Source of the DNA: Euglena gracilis
Taxonomy: Eukaryota; Euglenida; Euglenophyceae; Euglenales
Length of the DNA: 64,000 nucleotides
Assembly (NCBI GenBank): GCA_039621445.1
Contig: CP154956.1
Location: 86,189,291-86,253,290 of the forward strand
Direction of reading: 5' to 3'
Made by a program: the position numbers and the translations under genes. Within the stretch, counting starts at the first letter, position 1, and each line of letters opens with the position of its first letter. The notes beneath the pieces were generated by a model. It was not told where the DNA came from and did no database searches. It saw only the letters and a program-made list of their open reading frames with translations. Of the stretch, positions 55,724 to 64,000 are shown in pieces.

Positions 55724-56224
55724 TGCGAGGAGTTTCGCCCAGGTTTGTGTTACCTTTGAATGGCAAGCCAACCACGAAGTGAAGGGACCACGGTGAACGT
55801 CGGAAGTAACCTCTTTTACCTTCCTTTGTGTTGACATTTGTCGTTCTGAACCTTTTTTGTGGACAATTCGTGCTGAACACCATTCATTCGTGCTTGAACC
55901 ATAGTAAAGCCATTTTGTTTGTGGTGTGATGCCGTTTCGTCCTGTGCCTGTGACGCCGCGTCCTCCGGCATGGGGGGCGTGTGCGGACTATTTACTAACC
56001 GCCTGAACCGAACTTTGTATTCCTAATTCGAACCTTTCCTCCTGTGCAGACTGCTGGCTCTGGTTATGTCTTTACATTGATTGTGTTACGTCTTTGGGGA
56101 CAATTGGGATATCAAAAAAAATTGGGAATCCGAGGATTTCAATAAAAACAAAAGAATATTCTGAGACGTCCAAAGTCATCATTAAATGCAAGGGACTTGT
56201 GGGCTCTTTTGTTTTACGGCTCGT
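55724..56224. other. Sequence after the Gypsy-like integrase
   Basis: It could include a 3' LTR, but no second copy exists in the window to prove it. No gene is seen. Confidence 0.4.
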
Positions 56225-56450
56225 GTTCGATGCCCCAGGAGGGGCCGGTTCCTCTCACCGTCCCGAGCCGGACACCAATTTCCGACCCGGGAATCGAACC
56301 CACGACCTACCGGTTCCTCGGCTAGCGTCATGCCCCCAGACTACCGGTGGTGACGAAGGTCCTCGCCTGGCGGTTCACCGGTCTCACGCCAGGCAGCCTC
56401 CTGAGCCCCGAGTGCCGCTCCGGGATATCCCATAGTCGTAGACCAACCCA
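56225..56450 (-). repeat. tRNA-related SINE-like sequence
   Basis: On the minus strand GGTTCGATTCC (56290-56300) is an exact pol III B box. An A-box-like GCTAGCCGAGGAACCGG lies about 15 bases upstream of it (56310-56326). The sequence does not fold as a clean tRNA. It interrupts an inverted DIRS fragment at about 56450-56463. One copy only, so the call is tentative. Confidence 0.4.
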
Positions 56451-56462
56451 CGGCGATCCCCA

Positions 56463-57050
56463 CAGACTTAACTGCGGGCACTTGGGAAGTGAAACGACTC
56501 TCTCCCATTTATACAGTTTCTGGCCTTGACACCTAATTTTTATGTATGGCGCCTGGCCTATCACACTGAGTGTTAGTTTGATTGTCTCCAAATAAGAATA
56601 TCTGGAGCAGAAAATGAGGATTCTGGAGCAGAAAATCAGCTGTGTGCGCAACGTGCATATATCAGAGGGAAAGGAGGCCTGGACCAGCCCCAGGAGGATT
56701 AGGGGAGGTTCCCATAAGACTCCGTATTTTCCAGATTTTGATTCCAAAGCGTCTTGTAAGGGGCTAACATGGTGTTGAATCTCAAACCACCAAACCCAGG
56801 AATCAAAAGCATGTCAGTGTAGGCATTAAGTGCCTGGGCCTTGTAAAAATTAAATACTTGCACTAAAGCGTCAGAAATTTTGATCTGTGGTGGCTGCAGG
56901 GGGGGATACCCACATTTTCTCCAAAACCACCCATAAAGTGAAAAGGAGCTCTGATAACGCTTTAAACTGGGGTTTCTTCCCAGAAAATTGTTTATGGTCT
57001 CAACCTGAATTTGTTTCCCCTCCAGGATTTGCCTGAGCAAATCATGCAAA
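56463..57050 (-). pseudogene. DIRS fragment 4: tyrosine recombinase piece
   Basis: The minus strand encodes HDLLRQILEGKQIQVETINN, ALNAYTDMLLIPGFGGLRFN and KIRCQGQKLYKWERVVSLP, as in the DIRS 1 recombinase, with frame breaks. It is a short truncated copy. Confidence 0.75.
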
Positions 57051-57420
57051 GAAGGGCACACCTTGTGCGCGGTCCGAAGGTCCGCGCCCCAAGGAGGGGT
57101 ACCAAGGTGGCCCAAAGGGGCCACGAAGGGCCGCGAGGGGGCTCCAAGGCCAAGGCCCCCCAAGGTCCTTTTGAGGCCCCCCTGGCCACCAAGGGGGCCC
57201 CACAGCCCATTTTGACCAAGCTAAGGGAAGGTAAAGGAGGGGGAAGGTTAAGGTGGCCAACAGGAAACCCCCAAAGGGATGCGCAAGCCCCTCAGGGCTT
57301 TGCGCAAGCATGCGCACCCCATTGGTGGGCGCGCATATGGCACAATTCATTAAGTATTGCGCAGTGTATACCAAGGCAGTGTATACCAAGTAGCCCCCCC
57401 AAGCTGTAGCCCCCCCAATG
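57050..57420. other. Second hairpin-tiled stretch
   Basis: Close-set short inverted repeats: GCGGTCCGAAGGTCCGC (57069), CCCCAAGGAGGGG (57089), GGCCCAAAGGGGCC (57109), CCAAGGCCAAGG (57147) and GCGCAAGCATGCGC (57301). The style is like 39.0-43.5 kb. GTGTATACCAAG is repeated near 57365-57390. No gene. Confidence 0.55.
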
Positions 57421-58314
57421 GTAGATTTTCTGTGCAGGGCTCTGTTCACACTCTGTTCACTATTGCCACCACTTGTGTTGCATTTGCAAGTGTCATTTTC
57501 AAGTCAATTGAGGATTTCAAAAGTGTCAAATTACATTTAAAGTCAATTCAAATTCAAGAGTTAAGAGTATGTCGTTTTCATCTGCATCTAAACCAACACC
57601 CACCCCCACCCACTTTTCCACCAAGGGAAAATCTCCACCAGGTTGGCCCGACGGGCTCAATTTTAAACGATTCTACGCAGGTTGCACCACCAGGGGTCCT
57701 TTCAGAGGGACCTCAGGAGGGGCAACCCCTACAACCTGGGGGGTGGCATTTTTTCTCCCCTGCAGTAACTCGAGGTATGACCAGACTTTGATGGCATTTC
57801 ACCAGAGCCCTGTCAACCATCAGGGTTCTACCGGTATGAACGCAGTGCAGCACAACACAAGCCAACTTGCGAAATCGCCCTGGTACAGGACTCGGGTTGG
57901 ATATGGAGGGCAGCAAGAACAAGCAAATTGAAGACCGATACGTCAACGTGCAAGGACCGCTGGCTGTTTGTCCACCGTGCAGGCAGCACGCTGGTGGGTT
58001 GCCATTTGCGGCTTCCCTTGAGAGGTGAAATTCCAATAGAAGCATTCCAAGACTCTTCTAAATGGTTTATCAGACTCCGATACCCCTTTGCTTGGATATT
58101 TTCGACTTTTTTTGGCACGGAAATAACCCAAAAACCATGGGTTTCGGGCCAAAAACGGGGGGGCCAGGGAGGGTCAAAAAACGCTCATTTTCGACTCAAA
58201 AAAAGTTTTCTGTGTCCGGGAGGCAAAAAAACATCGTTTCGGACAAATTTTTGTCCAAATTTTCCAACTTTTTTGACCGACCCGTTTGTGAAACCCAAAA
58301 TATATGGGTTTTGA
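57420..58314. other. Unassigned sequence
   Basis: A frame at 57569-57931 (MSFSSASKPTPTPTHFSTKG...) is Ser/Thr/Pro- then Gly/Gln-rich and may be the start of a retroelement gag, but no family is recognised. AT-rich sequence follows. Nothing firm. Confidence 0.35.
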
Positions 58315-58445
58315 GTAGGGGGTGACCCATGAAAACTTTGGCCTGTGGAAACATTTTTAATATGGGGAGAAATTTTTGGATTACAGACCAGGGGGGGGTT
58401 GCATAAATATCCCCCATGTTGCCCAGTGGACATTGTAAAGCATGT
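58315..58445 (-). mobile_element. DIRS fragment: RT C-terminal module, inverted
   Basis: The minus strand matches the DIRS stretch encoding QCPLDNMGG.YANPPW and the following residues (compare 47560-47690). Confidence 0.7.
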
Positions 58446-58504
58446 AATCAATCAATCAGTCTGATTGATCAATCAGCTACTCAGCTGCCTGTAAAATTCT
58501 GCAA

Positions 58505-59741
58505 AAAATTGTGCTAGACGCTTTTACGCTTTTATGGGTGGTTTTGGACAAAATGGGGTACCCCCCCATCAGCCACCACTGACCAAGTGGTTGAAGCTTT
58601 AATCCAACTGTTCCAATTTTCAAAGGCCCAAACACGCAATGCGTACAGTGCTCCGCTTTTGATCCCTGGCTTTGGTGGCCGAGGTTCCATGCCATGTTGG
58701 CACCTTATAAAAGGCTTTGGAACCAAAACCTGGAGAAGTATGGTGCATTCTGGGATCCCCTCCAATCCTCCTGGGGACGGCACAGTACCCCCTGCCCTCC
58801 AATATGTGTACATTGTATACAAAACTCATTTTCTGTTCACGCATCCTCTGCTTATACAGGGCATCTGATTTGGCACAGGTCAAAAGAACCATCAGTGTGT
58901 TGGGGGGCACCCTACATCAAAATTAAACGTAAAGGGCAAAAAATCCATAAGTGGGAGAGAGTTGTCTCTATTCCCCAGTGCGCCCAAATCAGTACCTTTC
59001 ATTTGATGATGTGTTATGTGGCAGCAACTCGTTTCTTTTTTTGAGACCTGGGTGACCCCTTTTAATTACATTAAAACCCCCCTAAAGCCATTAGGGCAGA
59101 TACCATTGCTTCTATAACCAAAAACTTTTTGGCCCAGCTTGGGGTGCCCCCTCCCCCAGGTGTGTGGACCCCACTCCACCAGAGGGGCAGGAGTTGGGTT
59201 ACTCAAAAAATTGGGCCTTTCTGCCCAAGAAGTTTGTGAAATTGGTCAGTGGAAGGGGGTGGAGGCTTTCACAGCCCATTATCAAAGACTTGGTGCCCAA
59301 GGTGCTTTGGAGAGTGCCCTGGCGCCCCTTTTTTCAGTGCACAATCTGGCCTCACAATGGCGAAGTGCGGAGCCCGAGGTGTCTCGTACTCCCTCGAGGC
59401 AAGCCGACCAGGGAGGAAGGGACACCGAGGGCGAAGCACAAGACATTGTGAGCCCCCCACCCATATAAGAAAATTGGTCTTCAAACGCCCTCGATCAGAA
59501 GATGGGGGCCAGGAAGGGAAAGGTGGGGGGGGGGGACCCACCCCCAGGAAAAGAAACAGCGCACGGTCGCCACGTCGGAGACGATGCAGCCAACTCCGGC
59601 GAGGCGGCACTAAGCGGGACCTCCTAACCCAGCACACCAAACCATCACAACAAACCGGGGAGCAAGGCATGGCCTCACAATGTCTTTGTGCTTCGCCCTC
59701 GGTGTCCCTTCCTCCCTGGTCGGCTTGCCTCGAGGGAGTAC
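58505..59741 (+). mobile_element. DIRS fragment 5: recombinase and right terminus
   Basis: 58505-59160 matches the recombinase N-terminal half with frame breaks (LAPYKRLWNQNLEKYGAFWD, IKIKRKGQKIHKWERVVS). 59139-59330 encodes the catalytic end with all residues kept: PHSTRGAGVGLL, GQWKGVEAFTAHYQR. The complementary internal region and right inverted repeat follow, ending CCTCGAGGGAGTAC at 59741. Confidence 0.75.
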
Positions 59742-60250
59742 GAAAAAGCTAGATTCTCCGCCGCTTTTCTCTGGCCACAAGTGTCCAGGGTCCCCTGCCG
59801 TCACCAAAGTTTTGTTGAATCTGGGAATTTTCTGATGAACTAGGGGGTAGGAGGGTTGCGACGGCCGCCGACTGACTTGTCGGTCCTGCGCCACCAGGTC
59901 TTCAAGCGCCTGCAGCTCCTCCGAGTTTTTCAGATTTAGCTGTCTGCCTTGAACTTCCTTGCACTTCCACTTCTTTATGGCAGCTGTGTATTTTTTCCAA
60001 CACATTTTTCATTGAAGTCCGTTGAATTCTTGCTTGATTTTTGAGTGTCTTTTGTCTGTTGTGTTGAAAAGACGCGTAGAGTTGAAAGTCTTTCTCCATG
60101 AGTTCGAAGGGCAGAGTTAGGAGTCAGCCAACTCGCGCAACAAAAAGCAGTAAGAAGCACCCTCCCGCACACACAAACACACGAAAACAGAACACCCGGC
60201 AAGGAAAGCAGGACCTCACCAGCTAGCAGTGCGGAGCCCGAGCGGTCGTG
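59742..60250 (-). mobile_element. DIRS fragment 6: divergent left terminus and gag start, inverted
   Basis: On the minus strand it begins CGGGCTCCGCACTGCTAGC, continues GAGTTGGCTGACTCC (the DIRS left-end block), and encodes a gag start with DGRGPWTLVARE, like NDGHGPWTTVVRK of DIRS 1. It faces fragment 5. Its terminus belongs to a different subfamily, also found embedded in DIRS 1 at 30026-30075. Confidence 0.65.
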
Positions 60251-60765
60251 GTTGTTTTGCGTGTGCACCAGCTTCTTTTTACTCCACCCTTCAAGCCCCG
60301 CCCTCCTCTCGGTTCCGGAGAAACAGAAGCCGGAAGGGGTTAAATCGAAGCGACGTTTTTTTTAAAATACTTTAGCACCAAGAATCGCCCAACAAAAAAG
60401 GGAAACCATGGAAAGCATGTTGCTTTTTGTGCCCTTTTTAGTTTTTGCCGGATTAATCGTTCGACACCCCCCCCCCCCATTATTTGATGGAGGCTCTATT
60501 TTCCCGATAAATTGCCCAACATTGCTGCTATCAAAATTTTTCCGAATGTGGACCGACAATTTCGACTTGGGGAAATCGTTTGACAAGACAACTTCACCTT
60601 TCTGACCCTCAGCGGTTTGGGTTTTCGTTTCCCTATGCCCTTTTAACCGAAGATAATGGAGATATCATTCTTTGTGCATTTTTCAAAAGTTTTTTTAAGG
60701 TCATCGTTGTTGGTGCCTCCTCATTTTCGAATGGATGACAAACAAATCAAATCATTTTACATCAT

Positions 60766-62214
60766 CTCAATCTGTGCCAAAGCTCAACGGCGTGCCGATC
60801 TCCGCAAAGCGATCTATCTACTTGATCTACAGCCAAAACATGAGTCCGCACCTTTCCTCATGCGGAGAGGGCGAAGGGGTTCCGTCCACAATCGTCAGCG
60901 AGATCCAATCCTGCCGACGTGCAGTCGGAACCCCCCATTGGGGAGGCGTCAGCAGGCATGCACTAAAAGGGGATGCAGGTTACGTGTACGCGTGTGAGCT
61001 GTGTGACCAAATGTGCGTGAAATGTGCGGGCGGCTTTGTCCCCAGTGCATGCCTGTGCAGGGTTGGGAAGAGCGAAAAACAGGTGGGGTGTACACCCGCG
61101 ATAATACTTCGAAGAAGGCCCACCTTTGGCTGTCCAGACCCTTTGGCCTCTGCCGAGCGGTGGGCTTTTTACTGCAAAAATGTCCCTATTGCCCACGTAC
61201 AACCTTTTTCTTCAAAAAAACCTTCGCCAAAAGCTGCCGGAAATTCTCCCATGCCATGGAAGCGAACCACTTGAGTAATTGTTGGTCTTGTTGTGTAATG
61301 GGACTCTCTCATGTATCTATTATCGATCGTCTATCTGTCTGTCTTTCTATCTCTCTCATCTCTCATCAACATGTAATGGGACTCTTTCTTATCGTTCCAC
61401 AGCACTTGTTCAAAGAGGAAACAGTGAAGGAACTTGGAAGAGAAGAAGACTGTATTCCATCTCATGATCTGTGCCTCTGCGGTCCAACCCGTCCTTCCGT
61501 CCTCGGGGTCTGCTCACAACGAATGGCGAATGCATTCTACAGCAGCCCTTGTGACAGAAAAGCCATCTAAGCATCAATCAGCCCTGCGATAGGAGGGCCA
61601 GTTTTCCCTCGGCAGAGAAGCATGCAAGCAGGCGTTTCCTCCTCGTCGACGGTTTGGGTTGTAACAGGACGAAACGGCCTGAAAAAACAGGGTCATTTAT
61701 TATTGAGGCGGAAAACAGCCCCATTTATCCAGAAGCAGGTGATGAAAAAGACCAAAACAAACAGCCGCAGTGCACAAGAGAAGAACATGAAAATTGCAGT
61801 CAAAAAATCATGGACTTAGTGAACTTGGTCCACAAAAGTGACAACTTTCGGTGGGGGGGGGGGGGTAGGTATTCAGTTCCATCAACTGGGAACGCATGAC
61901 CCCAAACCACCAGACAAGTGGGAGGAAGGAAAGCCTGGCGGGAACGGGGACATTCAGCACGAGGCAGTAGCGCCCATGGGCGGAGACAATGGACCAGGCC
62001 ACTCACCAGAGTGTTGGGCAAGGGGTTGATTGCGGGGGCAGCACCTCTGAGGGACTCGAGAGCCCAGAACTCCACAGGCAGTGCAGTCCCTGCCAAGCAA
62101 AATGGAGAAAATGAAAAGGATACCAAAAGCATCCCCTTGTCAAAAAAAAACAAAAAGAGGAATGGCTGCCTTGATGACATGTGTCAGATGTTCAATGTTT
62201 CCTCTGGCGTATGA
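60766..62214 (+). CDS. Unidentified cysteine-rich host gene (partial exon model)
   Basis: Candidate exons. 60766-61082 (frame PKLNGVPISAKRSIYLIYSQ, ending YACELCDQMCVKCAGGF and GKSEKQ|GTGGGG). 61403-61570 after TTCCACAG (HLFKEETVKELGREEDCIPS...LCLCGP, same phase, running to a TAA-ended frame or spliced on). About 61668-61815 (GSFIIEAENSPIYPEAG, EEHENCSQKIMDLVNLVHK). 62042-62214 after GGGGGCAG (PLRDSRAQNSTGSAVPAKQ...GCLDDMCQMFNVSSG, stop TGA). An AATAAA at 62230 suits its end. Cys pairs (CELC, CVKC, CLC, CLCG) suggest a zinc-binding part. I recognise no family. The first two exons join in phase 0; later joins are unproven and the start is unknown. Confidence 0.4.
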
Positions 62215-62229
62215 TGATGGAACAAAAGC

Positions 62230-62235
62230 AATAAA
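62230..62235 (+). promoter_or_regulatory. Polyadenylation signal
   Basis: AATAAA lies 16 bases after the candidate stop at 62214. Confidence 0.4.
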
Positions 62236-62762
62236 TAATTTTGTTTTTTCAATGGCACATGCACAAGGTAGGCCTATAAAAAAGCCTGGCAAACCAAACA
62301 GCAGAAAAATTGTCACCGCTGTCCCTTTCCTTCTCCCTACCCGTTTGTTAGCCAGTTTTGCAACCCCCCCCCCCCAAATCGGACCAATCAGGAGTGATCA
62401 TAGGGGGAGAAAAAACATTTGTGCACCGTGCTTTTTGGGTACTTTCCAGGACGTCGGGGTGATGAAAGGGGGGGGGTACAGTCAAAAGCGTCCATGAAGA
62501 ATGATTCTGCAGGGACAGGGATGCAGGCAGGCAGGCCAGTCATGCACCCGCAGCACTACCACCTCTTCTCCATTTTCAGGTCCCAACGAGCAATGATGCA
62601 TGAATTTTCCACCGCAGGGGCGCCGCCAACAGGGCCGTCCCTCCAGGCAAGCAACGCTGCCAGCCGTCGCCTGGTCGGGTAGTGGTGGGCGGTATCACCC
62701 TCAGGCCCTCCTGATCCAGGAAAGCCATGGATTTAAATGGGAAAGGGACCCCTAGCAACAAG

Positions 62763-63045
62763 CAGGGGTTTTTAAAGACCGGGTGGGTGGGGGGTCCCCA
62801 CCCACCCACCCCTGGGGGGGGGGCCGGAGGGGGTCCCGGGGGACCAACTCACGTTCCCCCCGAAAATGGCGAAAACATCGCGAAAAAGCTAAAAATAGCA
62901 CTTCTTTCAAAAATTTTCGGTGCCTTTGGCGTCGAAAAGTATATCCGACCCCCCTCTGGGGGGACCCCCCCTGGGGGGGACTCGGCTGGACCCACCCACC
63001 CTTCTCCCTCCCCCCTGGGATCCAAGTCTGAAAAAAAAACCCCTG
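62763..63045. mobile_element. hAT-like G-run miniature element with 8-bp duplication
   Basis: The ends are CAGGGGTTTTTAAAG and AAAAAAAAACCCCTG. The flanks GCAACAAG and GCAACAAA match at 7 of 8. The core hairpin TTTTCGGTGCCTTTGGCGTC lies near 62916. It is closest to the copy at 19304. Confidence 0.8.
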
Positions 63046-64000
63046 GCAACAAAATTTGGTGAGGTTTGCTGGGTATTTTTTTTAATCTAATTACAAAGCA
63101 TTCCATTGATGCAAAACCGTCGCACTCAAAGCAAATTATTTCTGGGTTTTTGTGGACTTGAGAACCGGACGAAAAGAGAGTCCAGAACATGGTTGTACCT
63201 GGTTGAGCCGTATCGCCTCAAGGTTGGTTAAGAATACACTTTTAAAGCACGCTTCTGTGGTATTCAGAAAAAATATACATGTGCAGATGAAATAATTGTC
63301 CCTTCTCTGCCCGGCACAAAAACTTTCTTGACCGACCCTCCCTCAGGGTTTGGTCAAGACCTCTCCTTTCTTGGCCAGCCCTCCTTTCCCTCTTGTCACC
63401 TCCATTTCGTCACCTCTCCCCCTTGGGCACACAATTACATCGTATGGCATGGCCTTGGCAGAAAGATGCCGCATGAAGGAGGATTGCAATATTAAAAAAA
63501 GTTAGCAAAAAAACGTCGAAGAAGAGCCAGGGAGACAATTTAATGGCCAACTTCCTCCACAACCGTGAGTTTGAACTTGGTGGTTTGAAGTTGTGTCGAT
63601 GGAAACATTCATGCTTTCCCCACCCACATGTTGTTGTACTACACCATCTCACCCTGGCGAAAGTGGGCCCGTTCTGTGGGGGGCCAATTTCGATGGAACC
63701 AAATTTGGTCCAACACATGAAAGAACGGCAATTGAATTCTTCTCCGAGGCATGGATGCTTTCCACAAAGTTGATGTTTGTTCATTTGTTCTTTCGTTCGT
63801 TGCATTTTATGCATTTTATTGTTGCAGCTGGTGAGTATTATTTCCTGCTTCTTCAACGTTCTGATTATTCCCTCAGATATCTGACACAGATATCTTCCCA
63901 GATATGCACACCCCTGTCAATATGAATGAACGACAAACGGATGACGACCGACAGATGATGAACGTGACGAATGGAAATGAATCAACTCGCGCCACGTCAA
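63046..64000. other. No supported gene
   Basis: Low-complexity and AT-rich sequence. Open frames on both strands near 63410-63925 lack domains or splice support. Confidence 0.45.

Noticed and set aside
56270-56345. Functional tRNA gene
   Set aside because: The B box is exact, but no acceptor or anticodon stem can be drawn, so a SINE head is likelier.

Overview
The window is repeat-rich nuclear DNA of a microbial eukaryote, probably an alga or another protist. Exons are short and GC-rich, and they lie in long introns full of G/C homopolymer runs. Donor sites often read GTGTGC, GTGCGT or GTGATC. There are no bacterial operons and no rRNA genes. The species cannot be named from the sequence.

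Region 1 (1-29 kb) is one host gene on the + strand, from about 4.4 kb (possibly 4.13 kb) to a stop at 27728. It encodes a TRAF-type zinc-finger protein of the TRAFD1/XAF1 kind, followed by a disordered middle and five short C-terminal exons that each carry a DE-L-x-x-A style helix. The intron after the first CxxC knuckle (4411-15379) is about 11 kb because it holds a nest of three DNA transposons. An outer 8.7 kb element (6319-15037) contains a 5.1 kb element (8731-13818), which contains a 1.76 kb element (9141-10899). A second, inverted copy of the smallest element fills 1-1936. All three share CTTAG/CTAAG ends, and two show exact 5-bp target duplications. Each carries its own dispersed palindrome family and no recognisable transposase. 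Several G-run, hAT-like miniature elements (CAGG ends, 8-bp duplications) sit in other introns and flanks.

Region 2 (29.4-60.3 kb) is a retrotransposon pile. Two DIRS-type elements with tyrosine recombinases lie head to tail (29439-44581 and 44582-49137), with further DIRS fragments in both orientations up to 60250. The first DIRS copy is split twice: by a 1.67 kb TRIM-like LTR element (31207-32873) and by an 8.76 kb LTR element (35228-43983). The larger one has 420-bp LTRs, a primer-binding site and a polypurine tract, but encodes only Gag (TR-GAG type). Its 4.5 kb non-coding stretch is tiled with short hairpins. A nearly full-length Ty3/Gypsy-like coding region (50535-55723) follows. It carries frameshifts and has lost the catalytic aspartate of RT motif A.

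Region 3 (60.3-64 kb) holds pieces of a second, unidentified cysteine-rich host gene on the + strand (about 60.77-62.21 kb, AATAAA at 62230), one more hAT-like miniature element, and unassigned sequence.

The elements can be ordered by nesting. The most striking unexplained signals are the CTTAG nest with private palindromes, the hairpin-tiled Gag-only LTR element, and a D-x-F-A...NPP-[WF] module shared by the DIRS and Gypsy elements at different places in their polyproteins.
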